NCBI GenBank assembly: GCA_017960885.1
Contig: JAGCYI010000270.1
Coordinates: 1-41,249 of the forward strand
Direction of reading: 5' to 3'
Length of the DNA stretch: 41,249 nt
Source: Bacteroidales bacterium
GTDB taxonomy: Bacteria > Bacteroidota > Bacteroidia > Bacteroidales > UBA3824
The stretch's first letter is position 1. Each line of letters begins with the position of its first letter. The position numbers and the translations under genes were made by a program. Positions 24,557 through 32,719 of this stretch are shown piece after piece. The notes beneath the pieces are model-generated. The model was not told the DNA's origin, did not search any database, and saw only the letters and a list, made by a program, of their open reading frames with translations.

Positions 24557-25516
24557 TTATTGTTTCCTCACCACCCTAATTGGCAAACTTTTGTAATAGG
24601 GCATAATTTCACATTCGGGCTTGTGATAATCTATTTGAAGATTATAAACCGACTCGTTATCCTTGGCTTCCGACGACCAATAATACCCAATATCACCATA
24701 ACGATAAAAATGCGATTGATATCCGTAACCTGCTGCAGGAAGAAAAATATGCACATCTTTGATAGAATAAGAAGCAACAGGTTTTCCATTCCACCTGCAC
24801 ACATCTTCCTTATTTTTAGGCTTATAAACAATAAATCCACAAACAGAAGTACCTGCATAGTTGCCTGTCCATACCCAACAACATTCAGAAATCAGTTCTA
24901 TCCATTGATCCATAGATGGCACCTTACTTTTCTTACCAAAAACTGAAGATACTGCATTATTTATATTGTTTTCATCCCAAGGGGAAAAAACACCGGCTTG
25001 CTCGGGTGAACCTGCCCCTAAGTTGCAAGTAGCCCAAAGTGTTTTACTTGGAAGTCCAAAATTCACAAACTTAATTTTGGTTCGAGATTTAATTAGGTCT
25101 AAATCAACGTCATTAATTTCCATCAAGTCAACACTGTCGCTACTAAAAGGGATAATCTTCTCTCTTTCAATAGGTTTTAAAGAAAAAGAAGCCTGAATAT
25201 CCACATCACCGATTTCATCGAAAGAGAGTATTGTTCTTGGATTAACGTCTTCTCCGTCGCTCCAGCCAACAAAAAAATAACCGCTGTCTGGTACTGCTGT
25301 AAACACGGGTTTTTCACCATTATGATAAGCACCACTTTCACCCACAATCTTGCCACCTGGACCTGCAGTAACTGTTATTTGATTAGTTACACTTGACGCG
25401 AGGCCAAGATAAAGCATAAAAGCGCCAAATACTAAAACAAAAGAAATTAAAAAACATAGAATTATACCCCCAGCAACCAATCCTACCACAAGCAATATTA
25501 TATTTCTGTTTGCCAT
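24557..25516 (-). CDS. Membrane-anchored protein with InlB-like repeat and FISUMP-like domain
   Basis: Protein of 319 residues. One long hydrophobic segment (about 6-42) anchors it, leaving the rest outside the cytoplasm. Residues 46-110 form one bacterial InlB B-repeat-like domain: TVTAGPGGKIVGESGAYHNG, then FTAVPDSGYFFVGWSDGE, ending in a beta-strand. Residues 148-319 resemble the Fibrobacter succinogenes major paralogous (FISUMP) domain: FVNFGLPSKTLWATCNLGA, VPSMDQWIELI, FLPAAGYGYQSHFYRYGDIG, YYWSSE and SLPIRVVRKQ. Both domains occur in Bacteroidetes surface lipoproteins; joined to an N-terminal anchor they suggest a cell-surface role, unknown in detail. It sits within a run of otherwise housekeeping genes. 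Confidence 0.83.
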   Translation of the reverse strand: MANRNIILLVVGLVAGGIILCFLISFVLVFGAFMLYLGLASSVTNQITVTAGPGGKIVGESGAYHNGEKPVFTAVPDSGYFFVGWSDGEDVNPRTILSFDEIGDVDIQASFSLKPIEREKIIPFSSDSVDLMEINDVDLDLIKSRTKIKFVNFGLPSKTLWATCNLGAGSPEQAGVFSPWDENNINNAVSSVFGKKSKVPSMDQWIELISECCWVWTGNYAGTSVCGFIVYKPKNKEDVCRWNGKPVASYSIKDVHIFLPAAGYGYQSHFYRYGDIGYYWSSEAKDNESVYNLQIDYHKPECEIMPYYKSLPIRVVRKQ

Positions 25517-25546
25517 ATTGAAATATCATAGTATTTTTAACAACAA

Positions 25547-26311
25547 CTAAAACTTTTCAAAAATACCCAAACCAAAGAGTGCGAAATCGTATTTCACCGG
25601 GTCGGCGGGGTCTAATTTTCGTAAGTTGGCGGTGATTTCCTCAACGGTTTTCCAATTGTTTTGCGTACGGGTTATGAGTCCGAGTTTGCGGCCTGTGGCG
25701 GCAGTGTGAGTATCCAAAGGAAGCATCAAAGCAGATGTGGGAATATCCCAGAGACCAAAATGCACACCCGACTTATCCTTACGGCAAAGCCACATAAGGT
25801 ACATGTTAAGACGTTTGCCGGCTGCACCTTTCTTCACATCGGCAATGTGCTTGGTGGTGCGCAATGGATAGTCGCACTCAAAAAATATTTTTCTAAAATT
25901 GATTAGAGTTTCTTTTATACTCTTGGTTTTGCGAAAATTATCTTCAAAAACCGATTTTAATCCGCCATGATTGCGGTAGATATTCTGCAAACTTGCCACG
26001 CAATATTGAAAATCCTGATTCTGAAAAGTACGGTGCACAAACGGCGGAAAATCATCCGCATTTTTAGGGTTGAAACTCATCACAAAATCGTATGGCGCAT
26101 TGCCCATTATCTCCATCATTTTGTGAGCGTTGCGCACTATCATCTTGCGGTTGCCCCATGCAATAGTAGAAGCAAGAAAACCCGAAATTTCAATATCCTC
26201 ACGCATTGTAAACGAGTGCGGAATCTGTATCGGATCGCTATCGATAAACGCAGGCGTATTATACTGATAATACTTCTCGTCTAAAAACTCTTTCAATTCA
26301 GTCTCAGTCAT
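25547..26311 (-). CDS. TIGR02757 family protein (DUF2400)
   Basis: Protein of 254 residues, recognised as TIGR02757 from its N-terminal LKEFLDEKYYQYNTPAFIDSD region and DIEISGFLASTIAWGNRKMIV, the strongest family signature. Further conserved segments are NIYRNHGGLKSVF, GAAGKRLNMYLMWLCRKD and SALMLPLDTHTAATGRKLGL. The last of these resembles the helix-hairpin-helix segment of DNA glycosylases, so a nucleic-acid role is possible but unproven. It is cytoplasmic. It lies 27 nt after the ABC ATPase gene across a short AT-rich spacer with repeated ATTATCAA units. Confidence 0.9.
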   Translation of the reverse strand: MTETELKEFLDEKYYQYNTPAFIDSDPIQIPHSFTMREDIEISGFLASTIAWGNRKMIVRNAHKMMEIMGNAPYDFVMSFNPKNADDFPPFVHRTFQNQDFQYCVASLQNIYRNHGGLKSVFEDNFRKTKSIKETLINFRKIFFECDYPLRTTKHIADVKKGAAGKRLNMYLMWLCRKDKSGVHFGLWDIPTSALMLPLDTHTAATGRKLGLITRTQNNWKTVEEITANLRKLDPADPVKYDFALFGLGIFEKF

Positions 26312-26338
26312 AAATTATCAATTATCAATTTTCAACTT

Positions 26339-26995
26339 TTAATTATTAATAATCATACCATCCTGAATCCTAATAATTCTGTCGCTCATATCGGCAAAAT
26401 GTTCATCGTGGGTAACGATTACAAAAGTATGCTTGAATGTGTCGCGGAGGTTAAAAAACAGGCTGTGAAGTTCGTCGCGGTTTTTGCTGTCGAGGTTTCC
26501 CGATGGTTCGTCGGCAAATATCACCGACGGAGAATTTATCAACGCCCTTGCTATTGCCACACGCTGCTGCTCGCCTCCCGAAAGTTCTGTAGGCTTATGG
26601 GTGAGACGGTGGCTAAGATTAAGGAAACCAAGAAGTTCTGTAGCGCGTTTTTCGGCATCAGACTTGTTCATGCCGCCAATCATTGCCGGAATACATACAT
26701 TTTCCACAGCGGTAAACTCTGGCAGCAGGTGGTGAAACTGGAATACAAAACCGATATTCTTGTTGCGAAAATCAGCCAACTGCTTGGGATTGAGGGTGTT
26801 TACATCGGTATCATTGATAACTACCCTGCCTTCGTCGGGTTGAAGAAGTGTGCCTGCAATTTGCAAAAGGGTGGTTTTGCCCGCTCCGCTTGCGCCAACA
26901 ATAGAGACAATCTGACTGCCTCCTATTTCGAGGTTGATACCGCGCAATACCGGTAGCGACCCAAAACTCTTTTTTATGTTTTCTAAAACTATCAT
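26339..26995 (-). CDS. ABC transporter ATP-binding protein, LolD-like
   Basis: ATPase subunit of 218 residues in the LolD/MacB class, which powers lipoprotein release from the inner membrane or efflux. Walker A is [16 protein letters not shown], the signature is [15 protein letters not shown], and Walker B is [13 protein letters not shown], followed by the H-loop in [10 protein letters not shown]. The start at 26995 ([12 protein letters not shown]) is chosen because a frame extending to 27067 would read through the SecDF terminator at 27021-27058. A TATTTTTG element (27022-27015) could serve as its -7 box. No permease gene is adjacent, so the partner must be elsewhere. The length is normal for the LolD class. 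Confidence 0.92.
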   Translation of the reverse strand: MIVLENIKKSFGSLPVLRGINLEIGGSQIVSIVGASGAGKTTLLQIAGTLLQPDEGRVVINDTDVNTLNPKQLADFRNKNIGFVFQFHHLLPEFTAVENVCIPAMIGGMNKSDAEKRATELLGFLNLSHRLTHKPTELSGGEQQRVAIARALINSPSVIFADEPSGNLDSKNRDELHSLFFNLRDTFKHTFVIVTHDEHFADMSDRIIRIQDGMIINN

Positions 26996-27020
26996 ACAAA
27001 AACGTTTAACAACGCAAAAA

Positions 27021-27058
27021 TAATAAAAAAAACGTCCGACAAAACTGCCGGACGTTTT
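27021..27058 (-). terminator. Terminator of secDF
   Basis: AAAACGTCCG (27029-27038) and CGGACGTTTT (27049-27058) form a perfect 10-bp stem. Read on the minus strand the stem is followed by a long T-rich stretch, giving a textbook intrinsic terminator just after the secDF stop at 27078. Confidence 0.9.
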
Positions 27059-27077
27059 AAATATCAATTAATGTTGA

Positions 27078-30000
27078 TTACTTTTTCTCAGGAAGTTCTT
27101 TGTCGCCTTTGCGGTTCATAATGTCGAAAGCCACAGGAGAAGCGATAAATACCGAAGAGTACGTTCCGACAATTGTACCGAGCAACAATGCAAATACAAA
27201 TCCACGTATTACCTCACCACCGAAGATAAAGATTACCAACAATACGAATATTGTAGTAAGAGAGGTGTTGATTGTACGGCTGAGCGTAGAGTTGATAGCG
27301 TCGTTCATATTGGTTTTGAGGTCGGTCTTGGGATGCAAGCCAACGAACTCACGGATACGGTCGAACACAACCACGGTATCGTTGATAGAGTAACCCACGA
27401 TAGTAAGGATTGCTGCTATAAACGACTGGTCAATTTCCATTGAGAAAGGCATGATGCTGCTGAACAGCGAGTAGATACCGAGCACGAACAATACGTCGTG
27501 AACCAACGCTACTGTTGCACTGATACCGTAAGAGCCTTTGTGGAAACGGATAAATATGTAGAGGAACATTACTATCAAGGCGAATGCAATAGCCAAAATA
27601 GCCGAGTACATAATATCGTCAGCAATGGTAGGACCAACTTTCGACGAACTCTGGAAACCGTAAGTTTCTTTGCTGGTGTCGTTCGACAACTGCGGATTGC
27701 CGTTAGCATCAAGAATAAATCCTTGGAGGAATTGTTCTTTGGTTACCGAAGGATTCTTGAAATACTGAACGAGTTTGCTGTAAAGTTGAGCCTCAATTTC
27801 AGAGTCAACATTTTCACCTTCGTCGTCGATACGATACTTGGTAATAATTTTAACCTGATTGTCGCTACCGAAAGTCTTAACCAACGGAGCAGAGCCAAAT
27901 TCCTCAGTAAGTGCCGAAGAAATCTGGTTTGTGGTTACCGATTGGTCGAATTTAACAACGTAGGTACGACCTCCGAGGAAGTCTACGCCCTTGTCGAAAC
28001 CTTTGGTTGCCATTGAAATAATACCAGCAAGAATTATGATACCTGAAATCATAAAGTATTTCTTACGTCCGCCGATAAAGTCGAAATGAGTATTTTTCAT
28101 AGCATACTCGTTCCACTTGCTCCAGAATGTAATATTCTTATCTTTATCCAAGAAGAATGTGAAAATTAATCTTGTGATAAACAGAGCCGAGAACAAGGTG
28201 GTAAGGATACCGATTACCAAAGTGGTGGCAAAACCTTGAATAGGACCGTGACCGAAGATGTAAAGGATGATACCGGTAAGGATTGTTGTAACGTTACCGT
28301 CGATGATAGCCGAGTAAGAGTTTGAATAACCGTCTTTTACAGCGAGTTTCAAACCTTTGCCAGCGTGAAGTTCCTCACGGATACGCTCGAATATAATCAC
28401 GTTAGCGTCGACCGCCATACCCATTGTGAGGACGATACCTGCGATACCAGGGAGTGTGAGAACAGCACCCAACGAAGCAAGTACTCCGAACAAGAAGAAT
28501 ATGTTGCAGATCAATGCCAAAGCGGCTGCGAAACCTGCTCTGCGGTAGTAAACAATCATATAGAGGATGATAACCAAGAAAGCGCCGATAAACGACCACA
28601 TACCTTGGTTGATGGTAGCCTGACCGAGCGAAGGTCCTACGATTTCTTCCTCGATAATTTTAGCGGGAGCAGGTAGTTTACCAGATTTCAAGATAGTAGC
28701 CAAGTCTTTTGCCTCAGCCACTGTGAAGTTACCAGTAATCTGCGAGTTACCGCCAGTGATTTCGTTCTGCACTGTGGGGAACGAGTAAACCAAATTATCG
28801 AGAACGACAGCAATCTGACGTTTAATATTGTCTTTGGTGATGCGTGCCCATTCTTTAGCGCCCTGACCATTCATAGTCATAGAAACCTGAGCCGAAGCCG
28901 TCTTGTCATCGAACTCCTCACGGGCGTTAGTGATAACTTCACCTGTCAAGCAGGGATTACCACGGTCGGTGCGGATAGCAACAAGCTCAAAGTACTTGCC
29001 AGTTTTGTCCCAATCGGCAGGTTTAACACACCAGAGGAATTTCAAATCGCGGGGGAAGATGTCTGCTAATTGGGGCATAGCCAAATATTTGTTAACTTTG
29101 GCAGTGTCGGCATAATGAGCAAAACCTACAGCCGCGCCTTCGATAATATTACCAGTCTGGTCGGTTTTAGGATTGAGCACTGCAAAAAGAGGATGCTGTT
29201 TTTCAATCTGTTCTCTTGTCAATTTAGCCTGATCAGCTTTCAAAGTGTCGGCAGATGTCAAAAGAGTTGAGTCGCTCAAATCCAAAAGTGATTTGGTAGT
29301 GTCGAGCTCGGCAGTTTGAGCATCTGAAATCACCTCGTTGTTGGGCTTAACAGTATCTGTAACAACAGTAGCCTCAGGATTGTCGATATTCAAGCCAGCG
29401 TCTACCAAAGATTTCAACTTGGCGTCGGCGGCAGTCATATAGTTCCAAATCTCTGTAACATCGTAAGTTTTCCAGAATTCGAGGTTAGCGGTTCCCTGAA
29501 GCATTTTCTTTACACGGTCAGGATCTTTGATACCAGGAAGCTCAACGAGGATACGTCCTGTTTGACCGCTAATACGCTGAATATTAGGCTGAACAACACC
29601 GAGACGGTCGATACGGGTAGAGAGCACCATAAAGCAGTTGTCGATAGCTGCAAGGCTCTCTTCTTTGAGCACGTCGATAACCTCAGCATTGGTAGAGTTA
29701 AAATTAACTCTTCCCTTCAATGATTCTGTTGTAAAAATTGCGGCGAGTTTGTCGTTAGGATTTAACTCTTCGAACGCCTTACCAAAAAGTGTGATGAAAT
29801 CATCCTGGCTATTCTTCTGATCTTCTTTCGCTTTTTTCAAAGCGTTGACGAAAGCAGGATCCTGATTGTTGTTAGACAAAGCTACAACTACGTCAGGAAC
29901 AGAAATCTCAAGGATTACGTTCATACCGCCCTTGAGGTCAAGACCAAAATTCAGCTCGCGTTCGAGACATTCTTTGTAAGTGTACTTCCTAATCCAAAAA

Positions 30001-30182
30001 AAATTGTACACTTCTTTACTTCCAATAGAGTCTAAGTATTTCGCTTCCTTCTGCTCGTCACCCTGGGCGTATTCAACGGCCTTGCCTCTTACGCGTGAGG
30101 TAACCCAAGTGAATGAAAGCTGATACAAACTCGCTAAGGCTAAGAGAATTGCTAATAACCTTATTACTCCTTTGTTTTGCAT
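27078..30182 (-). CDS. secDF: SecDF protein-export membrane protein (fused SecD-SecF)
   Basis: Fusion of 1034 residues in which SecD (about 1-700) is joined to SecF (about 710-1034). It uses proton flow to pull proteins through SecYEG. SecD features: FGLDLKGGMNVILEIS (motif D1) near residue 77, the P1 domain region with VELPGIKDPDRV, and GMAVDANVIIFERIREEL (motif D5) near residue 590. SecF features: GVDFLGGRTYVVKFDQ near residue 735 and NDTVVVFDRIREF near residue 930, with six spans in each half. A low-complexity insert (about residues 260-330) before the P1 core is usual in Bacteroidetes. It has its own promoter (30249-30279) and terminator, so it is a single-gene unit. Confidence 0.97.
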   Translation of the reverse strand: MQNKGVIRLLAILLALASLYQLSFTWVTSRVRGKAVEYAQGDEQKEAKYLDSIGSKEVYNFFWIRKYTYKECLERELNFGLDLKGGMNVILEISVPDVVVALSNNNQDPAFVNALKKAKEDQKNSQDDFITLFGKAFEELNPNDKLAAIFTTESLKGRVNFNSTNAEVIDVLKEESLAAIDNCFMVLSTRIDRLGVVQPNIQRISGQTGRILVELPGIKDPDRVKKMLQGTANLEFWKTYDVTEIWNYMTAADAKLKSLVDAGLNIDNPEATVVTDTVKPNNEVISDAQTAELDTTKSLLDLSDSTLLTSADTLKADQAKLTREQIEKQHPLFAVLNPKTDQTGNIIEGAAVGFAHYADTAKVNKYLAMPQLADIFPRDLKFLWCVKPADWDKTGKYFELVAIRTDRGNPCLTGEVITNAREEFDDKTASAQVSMTMNGQGAKEWARITKDNIKRQIAVVLDNLVYSFPTVQNEITGGNSQITGNFTVAEAKDLATILKSGKLPAPAKIIEEEIVGPSLGQATINQGMWSFIGAFLVIILYMIVYYRRAGFAAALALICNIFFLFGVLASLGAVLTLPGIAGIVLTMGMAVDANVIIFERIREELHAGKGLKLAVKDGYSNSYSAIIDGNVTTILTGIILYIFGHGPIQGFATTLVIGILTTLFSALFITRLIFTFFLDKDKNITFWSKWNEYAMKNTHFDFIGGRKKYFMISGIIILAGIISMATKGFDKGVDFLGGRTYVVKFDQSVTTNQISSALTEEFGSAPLVKTFGSDNQVKIITKYRIDDEGENVDSEIEAQLYSKLVQYFKNPSVTKEQFLQGFILDANGNPQLSNDTSKETYGFQSSSKVGPTIADDIMYSAILAIAFALIVMFLYIFIRFHKGSYGISATVALVHDVLFVLGIYSLFSSIMPFSMEIDQSFIAAILTIVGYSINDTVVVFDRIREFVGLHPKTDLKTNMNDAINSTLSRTINTSLTTIFVLLVIFIFGGEVIRGFVFALLLGTIVGTYSSVFIASPVAFDIMNRKGDKELPEKK

Positions 30183-30248
30183 TTGTTCTTCGTTTATTTT
30201 GAATTTTTATTTAATCTTAATTACAAATAACGCATTTTTTTGCGGTCG

Positions 30249-30279
30249 CAAATATAGTTTTTTTTTTATTCACAGCAAA
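30249..30279 (-). promoter_or_regulatory. Promoter of secDF
   Basis: On the minus strand TTTG (30279-30276) and TATATTTG (30256-30249) are 19 nt apart, a perfect consensus match. The start codon at 30182 leaves a leader of about 60 nt. Confidence 0.85.
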
Positions 30280-30337
30280 GTTTTTTTTTGAATTATTTTT
30301 ACCTTTACAGCAAATAAAATTTACACCTTATATATAT

Positions 30338-30733
30338 ATGGAAAATTTGATAGAAAAAACCAAGCAACTTATAGGCAAAGACCGGTTTGCAATTGTCAAC
30401 GGCATAACCCTCGAAGACGTTTCCACGGGAACAGCCACAGCCAAAATGACTATTAACGAGCAGCATCTCAATGGATTAGGAACAGTACAGGGCGGAGCTA
30501 TTTTCACTCTTGCCGACCTCGCCGCTGCCGCTGCTTCTAACTCTTATGGAGTGCCTGCTGTGGCGCTATCTTGCAACATAAGTTTTATTAAGGCTGCAAA
30601 AAGTGGTGTTTTAACCGCAAATGCTTCCGAAGTTTACCGACGCCGCACCGTTGCTGGATACGAAGTGCGCATTACCGATCAAGACGAAAACCTTATTGCG
30701 GTGTTTAATTCAACAACTTACATCAAAAATTAA
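30338..30733 (+). CDS. PaaI-family hotdog thioesterase
   Basis: Protein of 131 residues with the hotdog fold of PaaI-type acyl-CoA thioesterases. The core motif HLNGLGTVQGGAIFTLADLA corresponds to the usual HxNGxGxxHGG: the first His and Asn are kept, but the second His is Gln. VALSCNISFIKAAKSG and the closing strands follow. It should hydrolyse small or aromatic acyl-CoAs in the cytoplasm. It is divergent from secDF. A TACCTTTA element at 30300-30307 is a possible -7 box without a good -33 partner. It converges on the glutaminyl cyclase gene. Confidence 0.9.
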   Translation: MENLIEKTKQLIGKDRFAIVNGITLEDVSTGTATAKMTINEQHLNGLGTVQGGAIFTLADLAAAAASNSYGVPAVALSCNISFIKAAKSGVLTANASEVYRRRTVAGYEVRITDQDENLIAVFNSTTYIKN

Positions 30734-30749
30734 TGAAGAGGAATGGGGG

Positions 30750-30769
30750 AGCCGTCGATACCGACGGTT
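30750..30769. terminator. Hairpin between convergent genes
   Basis: CCGTCG (30752-30757) and CGACGG (30762-30767) pair around an ATAC loop, extended by a G-T and an A-T pair. There is no T-tract on either strand, so it may act as a bidirectional mRNA 3' structure rather than a strong terminator. Confidence 0.4.
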
Positions 30770-31867
30770 CTACTGCAATTCTACCTGAAACAACTGTGGC
30801 CAGTTTTTGCCGGTAACAAACAGACGTCGGCCCTTGGTGTCGTAGGCAATTCCATTCAACACATCGGTGTCGTCTTGATACAGATTTGAGGGTAAAAGCC
30901 CTGCAAAGTCGATATATTTCAACACTTTACCCGTGACAATATCTATAACGGCCACCAAGTCGCTCTGATAGATATTGGCATAAAGCAAACCGTCAACAAT
31001 CTCCAACTCGTTGAGCATCTTCACAGGTCCTTGATTGTCGTAAACTTGTGCTATCTTGACAGTTGCAAACGAATATTTATCCAAGAAATAGAGTTTTTCG
31101 GAACCGTCGGTAAGAATAAGTGTGTCGTTGTGCAGTACAAGTCCCCAGCCTTCGGTGGCAATATCAAACTCCTGCGTTACGGCAAATGTGTTTTTATTAT
31201 ATACAAATCCCTTGTGATTTTTCCAAGTAATCTGTATCAGGCGGTCGCCATCCATAGCGAGACCCTCTCCAAAATATGCGTCGGTGAGCAACGAACTCTG
31301 CAGAATGTCGCCTTTTTCGATATTCACCTTGCGGAGGGTAGACCTGCCGTTAAGACCTGTAGATTCATACAAAACACCGTTGTCGAACACCAAACCTTGA
31401 GTATAAGCTCCACGGTCGTGCGGAAAACGTTTCACAACCTTGTATTTCAAACGTTCCGGAGTAATATCAGATTTTAAAGTAAGCGAAGCCGAAAGATATT
31501 CGGTGTTGCCGCCATATACAGCTTCTGCCGAAAGCCGCACCCCTCCTACCCTGAGATTGCGTGTGTCGAGAGTGAAAACTGTGCTGTTGGAATACGCCGC
31601 TGCCTCGCGTCCGTCAACAAGAAATCTAACAGAATCAGGGACAAACGCAGTATCGGAAACAACTTTCAAATCATACACTTCACCAACAATACCATTAGAA
31701 TCAGCATTTTGCGGAACCAATTCGAGACTAAAATGAGATTTTGGTTTTGATGCTGGATTATCAACTACAGACTGTTGGTTTGAATTGTCGGAAGAATTGG
31801 TTTCTCCGCCACAGCCTACAAAAAAAGCTGCGACAGAAAAAAGAACTAATATATAAAGGTGTCTCAT
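30770..31867 (-). CDS. Glutaminyl-peptide cyclotransferase (glutamine cyclotransferase) lipoprotein
   Basis: Protein of 365 residues with a lipoprotein signal (lipobox FFVGC, Cys at about residue 19). A linker and an Ig-like domain (about 45-135) are followed by a five-bladed propeller of the plant-type glutamine cyclotransferase family (about 140-365): KRFPHDRGAYTQGLVF, ESTGLNGRSTLRKV, LTDGSEKLYFLD, LNELEIVDGLLYANIYQSD, and LFVTGKNWPQLFQVEL at the end. It converts N-terminal Gln to pyroglutamate on exported proteins, a common modification in Bacteroidetes. The ATG at 31867 overlaps the sixA stop by 4 nt (ATGA); an earlier start at 31933 would lie well inside sixA. Confidence 0.92.
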   Translation of the reverse strand: MRHLYILVLFSVAAFFVGCGGETNSSDNSNQQSVVDNPASKPKSHFSLELVPQNADSNGIVGEVYDLKVVSDTAFVPDSVRFLVDGREAAAYSNSTVFTLDTRNLRVGGVRLSAEAVYGGNTEYLSASLTLKSDITPERLKYKVVKRFPHDRGAYTQGLVFDNGVLYESTGLNGRSTLRKVNIEKGDILQSSLLTDAYFGEGLAMDGDRLIQITWKNHKGFVYNKNTFAVTQEFDIATEGWGLVLHNDTLILTDGSEKLYFLDKYSFATVKIAQVYDNQGPVKMLNELEIVDGLLYANIYQSDLVAVIDIVTGKVLKYIDFAGLLPSNLYQDDTDVLNGIAYDTKGRRLFVTGKNWPQLFQVELQ

Positions 31868-32355
31868 TTTTTTAACTCTTTTGGATTGAAATAACTGTCG
31901 AGAGAAAACTTTGAAGAGTCGAATTGTTCCCACGATTTAAAATCAGCAGACACCACAGCCAAACTGCCGGTATCCATCGAAATGCGGGTGTCGGTAAGAT
32001 AGAGCACCAAATTGCTCCATAGCGGATTGTGACCAACAATAAGCACATTTTCTACTTCGGGATTGAGACGTCGCAACACTGCAATGATACGCCTCAAGTC
32101 GGAAAAATAAAAACACTCCTCCACCATGATGTCTTTTGCAAAGCCTGTCTCTTTTTTGATGATGGTGGCAGTTTGCAAAGCTCTTGTAGCAGGAGACGAG
32201 ATTATAGTATCATACTTCAACTTCTGCTGAAGCATCATCTTCGCTGTCTTTTTGGCTTGGTCTACTCCACGACTGTCGAGAATACGTTCTTTGTCATCGA
32301 CATTGTCGTTTGACCAATCAGAATTGGCGTGGCGCAATATTAATATACTCTTCAT
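31864..32355 (-). CDS. sixA: SixA-type phosphohistidine phosphatase
   Basis: Protein of 163 residues in the histidine phosphatase superfamily. The catalytic motif ILRHANSDW holds His8 (RHG-type motif), TIISSPATRALQTA carries the second arginine, and NVLIVGHNPLW the second catalytic histidine. SixA-type enzymes remove phosphate from phosphohistidine on phosphotransfer proteins. It overlaps the glutaminyl cyclase lipoprotein gene by 4 nt. A -7-like TAAATTTG (32383-32376) lies 20 nt upstream, without a clear -33 box. No HPt or PTS gene is in the window. Confidence 0.88.
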   Translation of the reverse strand: MKSILILRHANSDWSNDNVDDKERILDSRGVDQAKKTAKMMLQQKLKYDTIISSPATRALQTATIIKKETGFAKDIMVEECFYFSDLRRIIAVLRRLNPEVENVLIVGHNPLWSNLVLYLTDTRISMDTGSLAVVSADFKSWEQFDSSKFSLDSYFNPKELKK

Positions 32356-32437
32356 TTTTGTAATTAGTCAATTTGCAAATTTAAAAAAAAATCTTTTTAA
32401 CTCCTACTCAAATGCAACTTTTATGTTAATAAAATAC

Positions 32438-32471
32438 AAAAAAAAGAGAGCTCCGAACGAGAACTCTCTTT
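32438..32471 (-). terminator. Intrinsic terminator B
   Basis: AAAGAGAG (32443-32450) pairs with CTCTCTTT (32464-32471), with two more pairs inside past one C-A mismatch and a CGAACGA loop. Read on the minus strand, a run of T follows the stem (A-run 32438-32445 on plus). It lies upstream of the sixA promoter. Confidence 0.7.
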
Positions 32472-32563
32472 AAAACCAAAAATTAACCTAAAACAAACTA
32501 ATTAACCTAACAAAACTATGAAAAATAAATTATTTCCTTATTCAATTTCGTTCGATTTTGGTT

Positions 32564-32595
32564 AAAAAGGAGTGTTGCAATCACTGCAACACTCC
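32564..32595 (-). terminator. Intrinsic terminator A
   Basis: GGAGTGTTGCA (32569-32579) and TGCAACACTCC (32585-32595) form a perfect 11-bp stem with a 5-nt loop. On the minus strand the stem is followed by TTTTT (32568-32564). Confidence 0.85.
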
Positions 32596-32681
32596 AGATA
32601 CAAATAACAACCTAAAATCAAACTATTAACTCAAAAAAATTATAACACTCACTTTTTATAAAAAAACCTGTATCAGATTCT
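32564..32681 (-). ncRNA. Predicted small RNA, about 118 nt
   Basis: A consensus promoter at 32688-32719 would start transcription at about 32681 on the minus strand, and a strong intrinsic terminator ends at 32564. The interval has no credible reading frame. The body includes the motif TAGTTTGATTTTAGGTT, which recurs nearly intact between a second -7-like box and hairpin B, so the element may be partly duplicated. The ends are predicted from sequence only; function and family are unknown. Confidence 0.5.
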
Positions 32682-32687
32682 TTGTTG

Positions 32688-32719
32688 CAAAACTATTACT
32701 TAAATTTTAATTATGCAAA
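32688..32719 (-). promoter_or_regulatory. Orphan promoter in the gene-free region
   Basis: On the minus strand TTTG (32719-32716) and TAGTTTTG (32695-32688) are 20 nt apart, matching the Bacteroidetes consensus fully. The next minus-strand gene (sixA) lies more than 300 nt away behind two terminators, so the promoter is best explained by a small RNA. Confidence 0.65.

Noticed and set aside
26306..26350. Repeated ATTATCAA units as a regulatory repeat
   Set aside because: Only two short units in an AT-rich spacer; likely simple-sequence drift.
27023..27067. N-terminal extension of the ABC ATPase to 27067
   Set aside because: It would read through the SecDF terminator and adds residues unlike the family; the start at 26995 fits.
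32518..32565. 15-codon plus-strand ORF as a leader peptide
   Set aside because: No gene follows on the plus strand until well beyond it, and no plus-strand promoter was found; it is kept only as part of the pseudoknot observation.
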